Of a DNA stretch of 17,740 bases, positions 7,719 through 13,701 are shown one piece after another. Where the stretch lies: the NCBI GenBank assembly GCA_905210435.1, contig CAJLWO010000057.1, forward strand, positions 1-17,740, given 5' to 3'. The notes under the pieces were generated by a model that saw only the letters and a program-made list of their open reading frames with translations, was not told where the DNA came from and made no database searches. A program made the translations under genes and the position numbers. The stretch is from an uncultured Bacteroidales bacterium. Lineage in GTDB: Bacteria > Bacteroidota > Bacteroidia > Bacteroidales > Muribaculaceae. The number at the start of each line of letters is the position of its first letter. The first letter of the stretch is position 1.

Positions 7719-8933
7719 TCATTTAAGCCCGATGAAAGCCTTTCCCATGCGTTTGAGCCGGCTCAGTATATCCCACTTAAGCACCACAAGATGACCGATA
7801 CGCGGGTCAATCTCGGTTTTCAGCCTGATGTCGGTGACATCTATATTCTCCACGCGCGCTATCAGTTCGCGGGTCGAGGCCGGCAGTTCGGGCAATCCGT
7901 CGGGCACAAGCATCGCCACATCCCCTTTCTCCATAGCGAATTTCTCCCACTGTTTCGCCTCTTTTATCGGAATATACTCCTTGTCGATAATATATAGTTC
8001 GGCGTAAGTGTCGACGTAGGCCGGCCCCGGCGAACGGAACAGCCGTTCGAGGTTACGACCGCGTCCGCGCGACTCGATATTGAACGACATCCCTGACAGG
8101 TTGTCGGCCGTCACGGCGTTGTCATTGCAGTTGTCGAACACATACCTGACATCGAGCCTCCTGAAGTCGATGTCATCCTTTATAAAACTCGACAATTGCG
8201 GCACAAAACGCCGGTTGACCGTGTCGGTAAGTATGTCGACATCCAAAAACACACGGTCGCGGCTGCGGCGCCACAGCCGCGACATCGCCCACTTCCCCCT
8301 GATGGTATCGGTAGCGGAGCCTGTAGCCCGCACCTTCTCGGAAAGCGGAATTCGCCGCGGGATGCACACCCAGTCCGACCATGAAAAATGGTCGGGAAAC
8401 GCATCCGACACGCTGTCGAGCCCCTCGGCATTACGGAACCGGTAATAGGAACGGCACGACAGCATCCTCGGCAGACTCCACCCGCTGAATTTCCTCACCC
8501 CCTGCTCCGGCAGCATGAAATCCACCATCTTCTCCCTGAACAGCACCACCGTATCCGTATACGTGGTAAGTGTCGAGTATTCACGCATATATCCCAATAT
8601 ATGTAGTGCCTTCCTGATGTCTGACCGCACTACCACCTCGGGGAGCTGCGCCGCGCTCTCGCTCATACGTATTCTCGCCGTGCCCTGCCGCTTCACCGTC
8701 TTGGGTTCATAGCCAAGATAGCGTATGACAATCGGATATGACTCATCCTCCACCAATGGCATCCGCCCCGACGTTGAGGTAAGCCCGATAAAATTACCCT
8801 TCCGGTCAAATACCGAAGCCTTTGCGAGCGGTTCACCCGACGCTGCATCAACCACAACCGAAGCCTGCTTCTGCGCCTGCATCCCCAAAGGAATTACAAT
8901 TGCGAGCAATATGATGATTTGCCTGAAAATCAT
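7719..8933 (-). CDS. Secreted protein with N-terminal carboxypeptidase-regulatory-like domain
   Basis: A 404-residue protein with a signal peptide (1-20, ending MQAQ). Residues 23-102 form a CarboxypepD_reg-like beta-sandwich: VVDAASGEPLAKASVFDRKGNF, RYLGYEP and a closing LPEVVV. In Bacteroidetes this domain heads TonB-dependent receptors, but here no plug or barrel follows. The remaining 300 residues are mixed alpha/beta with many charged residues and no membrane segment. This matches a group of secreted or periplasmic hypothetical proteins of unknown function found in Bacteroidales. It begins six bases after the stop of the DKNYY-type gene, so the two are co-transcribed and may act together at the envelope. 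No catalytic motif is recognised. Confidence 0.7.
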   Translation of the reverse strand: MIFRQIIILLAIVIPLGMQAQKQASVVVDAASGEPLAKASVFDRKGNFIGLTSTSGRMPLVEDESYPIVIRYLGYEPKTVKRQGTARIRMSESAAQLPEVVVRSDIRKALHILGYMREYSTLTTYTDTVVLFREKMVDFMLPEQGVRKFSGWSLPRMLSCRSYYRFRNAEGLDSVSDAFPDHFSWSDWVCIPRRIPLSEKVRATGSATDTIRGKWAMSRLWRRSRDRVFLDVDILTDTVNRRFVPQLSSFIKDDIDFRRLDVRYVFDNCNDNAVTADNLSGMSFNIESRGRGRNLERLFRSPGPAYVDTYAELYIIDKEYIPIKEAKQWEKFAMEKGDVAMLVPDGLPELPASTRELIARVENIDVTDIRLKTEIDPRIGHLVVLKWDILSRLKRMGKAFIGLK

Positions 8934-8939
8934 CGCGCA

Positions 8940-9461
8940 TCACTTGATTTTACGTCCGTAATAGTATGTATTCCAGGTATCATGCGCATAGCCGTCGGGG
9001 CCGCAGCTGAACGAATCGGCCATAGCCCCGTTGATTTTCACGCCGTCGAAATACACATTCCACGCATCCTTGGCATACCCGTCATTGAGCACGCGGAAGC
9101 TGTCGGCCGACGCTCCGTCGATTTTCACCCCGTTGTAATATACATTCCATGAATCACGCGCATATCCGTAGCCCGACACCTGAAAAGACTCCACCGAAGC
9201 AAAATTTATTTTGTTTCCGAAATAATATACTGCCCAGACATCCTTGGCGTAACCGTCGCCAAGCGCCACGAATCCCGAAGGAGAAGCCCCCTCGACCCTG
9301 CGCCCTTCGAAAAACACACCGTTGTCATTGACATAATACTGCGGCACGCGATAATGCCGGCAATCATCACGACAGTCACGGCAGCCGCAACGTCCCTGCG
9401 CGGCAACCGGCACCACCGCCAGCAACATAACTGGAATCAATAATGCAAAAAATCTTTTCAT
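8940..9461 (-). CDS. Secreted DKNYY-type repeat protein
   Basis: A 173-residue protein: signal peptide (1-22, ending VAAQ), a short Cys-rich stretch (CGCRDCRDDC, 25-34), then four tandem units of about 29 residues at 59-87, 88-116, 117-145 and 146-173, preceded by a partial unit. The unit consensus is roughly A-S-x-x-S-F-x-V-x-x-x-G-Y-A-K-D-x-W-N-V-Y-Y-x-G-x-K-I, the pattern of the DKNYY family, whose members are exported proteins of unknown function. Each unit has one invariant Trp and several Tyr, suggesting a beta-rich repeat able to bind a ligand. The repeats differ enough at the DNA level to be old. It is the first gene of a two-gene operon. Confidence 0.8.
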   Translation of the reverse strand: MKRFFALLIPVMLLAVVPVAAQGRCGCRDCRDDCRHYRVPQYYVNDNGVFFEGRRVEGASPSGFVALGDGYAKDVWAVYYFGNKINFASVESFQVSGYGYARDSWNVYYNGVKIDGASADSFRVLNDGYAKDAWNVYFDGVKINGAMADSFSCGPDGYAHDTWNTYYYGRKIK

Positions 9462-9736
9462 AATCGGTCATTTTATAATATTTCGGGATTTAAGAAAATA
9501 TCTCGTAACAAACATATTTTAGACAAGCTCTTATATATTAGACGCACTCATATCCCCAAAGTTAACGACAAATTAGACAATATACGCTAATATATGTTAG
9601 AATATGTTTTTTCGGCTTCGATGTCACATTTCTCGGCGCCAATGCGTCCTATAATCGAGAATTCTCAGAAACAGACTTTCAGACAACAATAAAAATCAAA
9701 AAAAGCCCTCCTGAGACAATAAGTATAAACGAAGTA

Positions 9737-9893
9737 TGTAAATGTTTAAAACTTATGTAAATATGACACACCATGATGTAGGGCTGCACCCCGGTGCAGC
9801 CGCCGGACAACCGATAATCAACCTCCGCAACCGGCTGCTCCGGGGAGCAGCCCTACATCATGCAGCGACCGGCATCAGTTTTGCAACACCCTC
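9737..9893. repeat. Type II REP doublet with one clear terminal repeat
   Basis: An inverted pair of 30-base arms (9772-9801 and 9833-9862) differs at only two positions. Each arm starts CATGATGTAG, so GTAG lies outermost (9778-9781 and, inverted, 9853-9856), and each arm is itself a hairpin: GGCTGCACC with GGTGCAGCC on the left, GGCTGCTCC with GGAGCAGCC on the right. The right shell end AGTTTTGCAACACCCTC is at 9877-9893. The left shell end is degenerate; the boundary near 9737 is estimated from similarity to the copy at 13404-13566 (both have AAAACTTAT followed by AT-rich sequence). Confidence 0.75.
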
Positions 9894-9908
9894 CGCACAC
9901 GCAATGCA

Positions 9909-9933
9909 GTAGGGACGCACGGCCCGTGCGTCC
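9909..9933 (+). repeat. Single GTAG palindrome (REP-like)
   Basis: GTAG at 9909-9912 is followed by GGACGCACG and its near-exact inverse CGTGCGTCC (9913-9933). It has the same prefix as the doublets with a third core sequence and no inverted partner nearby. A degenerate shell end (TTTTGCAACCC) lies about 26 bases further on. Confidence 0.65.
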
Positions 9934-9993
9934 GCAACCCATCAACCGCCTTCCCGCAATTTTGCAACCCGGACGATTAAACACAAAGCAATT

Positions 9994-10392
9994 ATGAACG
10001 AAGACAACCTCAAATCCCTCTTTGACGACTTCAATCCCGGCCTCACCCCCGACGACCGGTTCATGTCACGTCTCGAACAGAACCTCCGCTCGGTAGAAGT
10101 CGTAAAAGAACAGATAGCCACGGCACAAAAGAAAAAACGGCTCCCCATCATCATAGCCGCCCTCACAGGCTTCATTGTAGGCCTCCTCTCCACCCTCGCC
10201 TACCCCTTCCTCCAGGCCACCATCAACAACCTCGCCCAAGCCGGCACCGAAGCCGCAACCATCATCTCCAACTGCGCCCCCATCCTCCTCTATACCCTGA
10301 TCACCCTCCTGACAGGCACCCTCACCTACATTGCCTACGACCTGACCGCCACCGCCACCAGACCCTCCACCCTCCGCCTACCCCTCAAATAA
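9994..10392 (+). CDS. Small two-helix membrane protein of unknown function
   Basis: A 132-residue protein. Residues 1-48 are polar and probably cytoplasmic (NEDNLKSLFDDFNPGLTPDDRF, then a charged helix ending QKKKR). Two hydrophobic segments follow, at about 50-73 and 90-116, joined by an Ala-rich loop. The Lys/Arg cluster before the first segment fits an N-in topology. I do not recognise a named family; the N-terminus resembles small Bacteroidales membrane proteins annotated as hypothetical. Third codon positions are very C-rich, as in a well-adapted local gene. There is no clear promoter: the gene starts about 24 bases after a degenerate REP-shell end, so upstream sequence may have been replaced. 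Confidence 0.6.
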   Translation: MNEDNLKSLFDDFNPGLTPDDRFMSRLEQNLRSVEVVKEQIATAQKKKRLPIIIAALTGFIVGLLSTLAYPFLQATINNLAQAGTEAATIISNCAPILLYTLITLLTGTLTYIAYDLTATATRPSTLRLPLK

Positions 10393-10420
10393 ATATTACT
10401 TGTAATCAGCGGCATAGCAG

Positions 10421-10596
10421 GAGGGTATTGCAGAACTATAATAAACGGTCAAAAGTCACAGCGAATTTGTAGGGACGCGATTCATCGCGTCCGCGCTTTA
10501 GCTGTGATATTTAGGGTATTATGCCTTTCGGGCGCGGACGCGATGAATCGCGTCCCTACAAGTTCATTGGTATATTTTGAGTTCTGCAACACCCTC
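10421..10596. repeat. Complete type I REP doublet in an inverted-repeat shell (176 bp)
   Basis: The outer ends are inverted: GAGGGTATTGCAGAACT (10421-10437) and AGTTCTGCAACACCCTC (10580-10596), one mismatch in 17. Inside, 34-base arms at 10463-10496 and 10532-10565 are inverted copies with one mismatch. Each contains GTAG (outermost) followed by the hairpin GGACGCGAT-2 bases-ATCGCGTCC, at 10469-10492 and 10536-10559. A further short inverted pair, TCACAGC/GCTGTGA (10456-10462, 10501-10507), lies between. No coding frame and no obvious target-site duplication are present. The structure is MITE-like outside and BIME-like inside. Confidence 0.82.
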
Positions 10597-10753
10597 ACAA
10601 TAAAGCCGGCAATTGTCATATTGTCATGCACTGCAATCTCGGTCTGAGCCTATTAAACGATGTTCTATTGTCAAGGCCCTTGTACTGTTGTTTATATATT
10701 TATTCTGTACTGGTGTTTAGCGATTGCTTATATGTGCTGGTGTTTATAAAAGC
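10597..10753. other. Spacer with an iterated 14-base motif
   Basis: Three copies of a TGTACTGGTGTTTA-like 14-mer start at 10681, 10706 and 10733 (25 and 27 bases apart), differing at one position each. They lie just beyond the terminator of the tRNA operon. No gene is credible here: a hydrophobic plus-strand frame from 10626 runs on through the terminator and antisense tRNA. Confidence 0.4.
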
Positions 10754-10792
10754 AAAACAGTCCCGGATGTCTGATACATCCGAGACTGTTTT
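10754..10792 (-). terminator. Rho-independent terminator of the tRNA operon
   Basis: AAAACAGTCCCGGATGT (10754-10770) pairs with its inverse at 10776-10792 with one mismatch, giving a 17-base-pair stem with a 5-base loop. Read on the minus strand the stem ends in TTTTGCTTTT. It lies just downstream of tRNA-Leu in the direction of transcription. Confidence 0.85.
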
Positions 10793-10801
10793 AAAAAAGA
10801 G

Positions 10802-10885
10802 TGTCCGAAATGAGACTCGAACTCACACGAGCGAAAGCTCACTACCCCCTCAAAGTAGCGCGTCTACCAATTCCGCCATCCGGAC
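10802..10885 (-). tRNA. tRNA-Leu (anticodon GAG)
   Basis: The minus strand folds as a class II tRNA of 84 bases: acceptor GTCCGGA with TTCGGAC, D arm containing GGTAGACGC, anticodon stem CTACT/GGTAG with loop TTGAGGG (anticodon GAG), a long variable arm TGAGCTTTCGCTCGT, and T arm with TTCGAGT. CCA is not encoded. It decodes CUC and CUU leucine codons. It is the last gene of the Gly-Gly-Leu operon. Confidence 0.95.
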
Positions 10886-10928
10886 ATATTCCCAATCTTG
10901 CTTCCTGAAAGAAATGTGAATGGTTTGG

Positions 10929-11001
10929 AGCGAAAAACGGGACTCGAACCCGCGACCCCAACCTTGGCAAGGTTGTGCTCTACCAACTGAGCTATTTTCG
11001 C
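10929..11001 (-). tRNA. tRNA-Gly (anticodon GCC), copy 2
   Basis: A 73-base cloverleaf on the minus strand: acceptor GCGAAAA/TTTTCGC, D arm AGCTCAGTTGGTAGAGC, anticodon stem CAACC/GGTTG with loop TTGCCAA (anticodon GCC), T arm with GGGTTCGAGTCCC, discriminator T as usual for glycine. It is identical to the copy at 11056-11128. Confidence 0.96.
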
Positions 11002-11055
11002 AAATTGCAGAAGCTCGACGCTTTGGGAATACCTATGTTAAAGAACTCTTTTTGG

Positions 11056-11128
11056 AGCGAAAAACGGGACTCGAACCCGCGACCCCAACCTTGGCAAGGT
11101 TGTGCTCTACCAACTGAGCTATTTTCGC
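11056..11128 (-). tRNA. tRNA-Gly (anticodon GCC), copy 1
   Basis: Same sequence as the copy at 10929-11001; first gene of the tRNA operon. A few flanking bases (TTTGGAGC on the plus strand beside each 3' end) are also shared, consistent with a tandem duplication. The 5' end lies about 41 bases downstream of the promoter -7 box. Confidence 0.96.
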
Positions 11129-11169
11129 ATTTGGGTCATCTTTATGCCCTCATTTTTTCGTTTGCGTTG

Positions 11170-11200
11170 CAAAGGTACGCATTATTTTTGAATTGGCAAT
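11170..11200 (-). promoter_or_regulatory. Promoter of the tRNA-Gly-Gly-Leu operon
   Basis: On the minus strand TTG (11197-11199) is followed after 19 bases by TACCTTTG (11170-11177), a good match to the Bacteroidetes TTTG/TAnnTTTG promoter. It sits directly upstream of the first tRNA-Gly. Confidence 0.8.
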
Positions 11201-11485
11201 AGTTTTAGCCATTTTTTTGCAACTTTTTTCTGTTTTTATTGTTTTCTTTCTTAAAATCCGATTATCCCAAGCCCTTAAATATACATATAATATACTGTCA
11301 AACAGACACATATCACCAATATCAGCATAAATAAAGTCTCAGGCACAGAAACATCAATAATTGCTATTCCGAAAACAAAATTTCACAATTTAATGTTATT
11401 TTATTAAAAATCCGCCGACAAAACAGGGCACACTGTCCTCGGCGTATTTGGCCGTAAGTGTATTATCTTTTAAAATTCCACTATT
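11201..11485. other. AT-rich spacer
   Basis: No coding frame of note. An imperfect hairpin (CGCCGA at 11413-11418 pairing with TCGGCG at 11439-11444, with ACAG/CTGT inside) precedes the small membrane protein gene and may be part of its leader. No clear promoter is seen. Confidence 0.5.
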
Positions 11486-11662
11486 ATGAATGATTATGAA
11501 AGACGGTTAAAAAACCGCGAGAACGAGCGCCAGGAACGACGCGCACGCAATCGCCGACGCGCACAGATATGGCTCGTCGTCGGTGTTGTCGTACTGATTA
11601 CACTGCTATTTTTCTGGGTAGATATAGCCGACCTACTCGGCTGGGGCGACGGAGCGGCTTAA
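11486..11662 (+). CDS. Small basic single-pass membrane protein (58 residues)
   Basis: An ATG at 11486 opens a 58-codon frame ending at TAA 11660-11662. The first 27 residues are strongly basic (RRLKNRENERQERRARNRRR), residues 28-46 are a hydrophobic helix (IWLVVGVVVLITLLFFWVD), and the end is short and acidic (IADLLGWGDGAA). The Arg-rich N-terminus predicts N-in topology. No family is recognised. The C-rich synonymous choices in the Arg run and the regular architecture argue that it is real. It ends 26 bases before the end of cdaA on the opposite strand. It could be a small regulator of a membrane complex, but nothing in the sequence says which. Confidence 0.65.
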   Translation: MNDYERRLKNRENERQERRARNRRRAQIWLVVGVVVLITLLFFWVDIADLLGWGDGAA

Positions 11663-11688
11663 ACAGCTGCCCCGACGAAGGCACATCG

Positions 11689-12465
11689 TCACGACACGAA
11701 CGACAATTTGCTCAGATACTGTTCGAGTTCGGTCGACGACAGGCGCGCATGTATTTTCCCCTTTACGGCGATTGATATATTGCCCGTCTCTTCCGATACG
11801 ATTATGGCTGCCGCATCGGTGGCCTGCGATATGCCGAGTCCCGAGCGGTGTCGAAGCCCCATCGAACGCGGTATATCCGTATCGTGGCTGACCGGCAGAA
11901 TGCATCCTGCGGCCATGATGCGGCCGTTGGCTATGATCATGGCTCCGTCGTGGAGGGGTGAGTTTTTGAAAAAGATATTCTCGATAAGCCGCGAGTTTAT
12001 TTCGGCGTCAATCATGTCGCCGGTCTTCTCGTAGCTGTCGAGAGGGATGGCCTGTTGTATCACGACCAATGCGCCCGTCTTGCTGCGCGACATGTTCATG
12101 CACGCGTAGACCACGGGCATGATCCATTTGTGGGCGTCTTCCTGCGCCGTCACCTTATGATGGTGGAAAAGGTCGCTGATGAAGCGCCATCGCTTCTGCG
12201 AGCCAAGCTCCACGAGAAACCGCTTTATCTGGTCCTGGAACAGGATGACGAGCACGAGCAGACCGATACTCATGAATTTATCGAGTATGGAACCGATGAG
12301 CCGCATGCCGAGAAGTTCCGACGTCACCACCCACACCATTATGAATGCCAGCACGCCGTAGAATATGTTTATCGTGCCCGACTCTTTCATCAGCCTGTAG
12401 AGGTAATACAGCAGCAGGGCCACGATGACAATGTCAAATATGTCTTTTATTCCGAAGGAGTCCAT
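11689..12465 (-). CDS. cdaA: Diadenylate cyclase CdaA (membrane c-di-AMP synthase)
   Basis: A 258-residue protein that makes cyclic di-AMP from two ATP. Three N-terminal hydrophobic segments (about 8-24, 33-50, 58-77) match the CdaA membrane anchor, followed by a short coiled segment and the DAC domain (about 108-235). Both catalytic motifs are intact: LHDGA (Asp173-Gly174-Ala175) and LRHRSGLG (Arg205-His206-Arg207). Length and domain order are those of the CdaA/DacA class. No regulator gene of the CdaR type lies beside it, in contrast to Firmicutes. It starts nine bases after folP, an arrangement common in Bacteroidetes, so both are co-transcribed. c-di-AMP typically controls potassium and osmolyte transport. 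Confidence 0.94.
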   Translation of the reverse strand: MDSFGIKDIFDIVIVALLLYYLYRLMKESGTINIFYGVLAFIMVWVVTSELLGMRLIGSILDKFMSIGLLVLVILFQDQIKRFLVELGSQKRWRFISDLFHHHKVTAQEDAHKWIMPVVYACMNMSRSKTGALVVIQQAIPLDSYEKTGDMIDAEINSRLIENIFFKNSPLHDGAMIIANGRIMAAGCILPVSHDTDIPRSMGLRHRSGLGISQATDAAAIIVSEETGNISIAVKGKIHARLSSTELEQYLSKLSFVS

Positions 12466-12474
12466 GACGGTAGG

Positions 12475-13311
12475 TTATTTGGTGAGCTGACTGATGATTT
12501 TCACTGTGTCGACAGCCGTCCTGACATCGTGCACACGCAGTATATCCGCACCGTGCAGGAGCGAGTAGGCGTCAAGCACATTGGTGCCGAGCAGCGAGTC
12601 AATGCTCTGCGGAGCCACGTCGAGCAGCCGGTTGACCATTGACTTGCGCGACACGCCCACAAGCACGGGGCACTCCAGCGAGCGGAATGCCTCAAGGTCG
12701 GCCATCAGGCGGTAATTCTGTTCGAGTGTCTTTCCGAAACCGAACCCGGGGTCGACAATCACGTCGCACAGGCCTCGCAGCCTCAGGTCGCGCAACACGT
12801 GCTGCAGGTCATTGAGCACGGTCGGCGTAGTCTCGTCGACGGGCATCTCGGGCGTAAGCGACGAGGAGGCGGGATGCATCAGTATGTATGGCGCTTTCAG
12901 GTCAATCGCGGCCTGAAGTATGTCGCTGTCTATATTTCCGGCGCTTACGTCGTTTATTATATCGGCACCGGCTTCGACTGCCTGCCGTGCCACTTTGCCG
13001 CGGAAAGTGTCCACCGAGATTATTGCCTCGGGAAATCTTGAGCGTACAGCCTCAACCGCAGGAATGACGCGCGCGAGCTCCTCACGCACGGTAGCCGGCT
13101 CCGAACCGGGTCGCGTGGAGCAACCGCCGATGTCGAGCATCGCAGCCCCCTCCTCAAGCATCCTCTCCGCCGTGGCTACGGCTTCGTCGGCACTGCTGTT
13201 GCGCGAATTGCAATAAAACGAATCGGGCGTGACATTGATTATACCCATCACCACAGGCTCAAAAAACTCCTTGAGCTGCCCCTTAATGTTCAATGAAAAA
13301 TATCGGCTCAT
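12475..13311 (-). CDS. folP: Dihydropteroate synthase
   Basis: A 278-residue enzyme joining p-aminobenzoate to hydroxymethyl-dihydropterin diphosphate in folate synthesis, the target of sulfonamides. I chose the ATG at 13311 (MSRYFSLN); the longer frame needs a TTG inside the repeat at 13404-13420 and crosses the promoter. Family motifs are in order: GIINVTPDSF (23-32), DIGGCSTRPGS (60-70), DTF (101-103), DPGFGFGKT (187-195), VGVSRKS (218-224) and HDV (261-263), covering the pterin and phosphate sites of the TIM barrel. Nothing is missing. It is the first gene of the folP-cdaA operon. Confidence 0.95.
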   Translation of the reverse strand: MSRYFSLNIKGQLKEFFEPVVMGIINVTPDSFYCNSRNSSADEAVATAERMLEEGAAMLDIGGCSTRPGSEPATVREELARVIPAVEAVRSRFPEAIISVDTFRGKVARQAVEAGADIINDVSAGNIDSDILQAAIDLKAPYILMHPASSSLTPEMPVDETTPTVLNDLQHVLRDLRLRGLCDVIVDPGFGFGKTLEQNYRLMADLEAFRSLECPVLVGVSRKSMVNRLLDVAPQSIDSLLGTNVLDAYSLLHGADILRVHDVRTAVDTVKIISQLTK

Positions 13312-13330
13312 GCTGTTTGGCTCTTTTCTG

Positions 13331-13361
13331 CAAAAGTAGCAAAAATTTCGCAGCCTGCAAA
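13331..13361 (-). promoter_or_regulatory. Promoter of folP-cdaA
   Basis: On the minus strand TTTG (13358-13361) and TACTTTTG (13331-13338) are 19 bases apart. The -7 box is 19 bases upstream of the folP ATG. The promoter lies between folP and the REP element at 13404-13566, so the element did not separate them. Confidence 0.8.
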
Positions 13362-13403
13362 TTCCATATACGACGCACCCAAACGAATGTTGAACCGAGA
13401 CTG

Positions 13404-13566
13404 GAGGGTGTTGCAAAACTTATAATTTGTATATTATGATACGCCATCTTGTAGGGCTGCCCCCCGGTGCAGCCGCCAAGCAACTGATAATCAATTTTGG
13501 TTATCGGCTGCTCCGGGGAGCAGCCCTACATCATGCCGTCATCAACATCGGTTTTGCAACTCCTTC
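13404..13566. repeat. Type II REP doublet in an inverted-repeat shell (163 bp)
   Basis: Outer ends are GAGGGTGTTGCAAAACT (13404-13420) and GGTTTTGCAACTCCTTC (13550-13566), inverted with a few mismatches. Inside, REP units with GTAG outermost lie at 13451-13474 and, inverted, at 13506-13529; the 25-base arms match at 22 positions. The right unit is a near-perfect hairpin (GGCTGCTCC with GGAGCAGCC); the left one has drifted (GGCTGCCCC with GGTGCAGCC). Core and flanks match the copy at 9737-9893. It lies between the 3' end of the small Lys-rich protein gene and the folP promoter. Confidence 0.8.
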
Positions 13567-13617
13567 TATGGCGAATTCGCCATAATTAAAATTTGGATAA
13601 TAAACCATCTCCAAATT
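13567..13617. repeat. Palindrome and small hairpin next to the REP shell
   Basis: TATGGCGAATTCGCCATA (13567-13584) is a perfect 18-base palindrome that abuts the shell end at 13566. AATTTGGA (13590-13597) and TCCAAATT (13610-13617) form a second, weaker hairpin with a 12-base loop. Both lie downstream of the small Lys-rich protein gene and could end its transcription, though no T-tract is present. Confidence 0.55.
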
Positions 13618-13701
13618 CCGATAAACTCCAATATAATACTGTTACACAACCAATCTGTGATAAAAAACTACCAATACTGACCCAGACATATACTGCTATT
13701 G

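Larger units (their letters stand above)
9462..9993. other. Divergent spacer with REP-like elements
   Basis: No credible gene. The left part (9462-9700) is AT-rich and holds a possible -7 box for the DKNYY-type gene (CAAACATA at 9509-9516, minus-strand TATGTTTG, with no clear -33 partner) and three copies of TTAGAC (9519, 9538, 9573). The right part (about 9737-9933) holds the REP doublet, a shell terminal repeat and a further single REP. Confidence 0.6.

Noticed and set aside
10421..10596. Assignment of the shell ends to a named IS family
   Set aside because: The 17-base end looks transposon-like, but I could not match it with confidence to a family and saw no target duplication.
10626..10919. 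Hydrophobic plus-strand frame with a plausible start
   Set aside because: It runs through the tRNA terminator and the antisense of tRNA-Leu.
13312..13416. Longer N-terminus for folP
   Set aside because: It needs a TTG start inside the repeat element and crosses a good promoter; the extra residues do not look like dihydropteroate synthase.
9772..13530. CRISPR array
   Set aside because: The repeated units are palindromes in inverted pairs at unrelated loci, not direct repeats with regular spacers.
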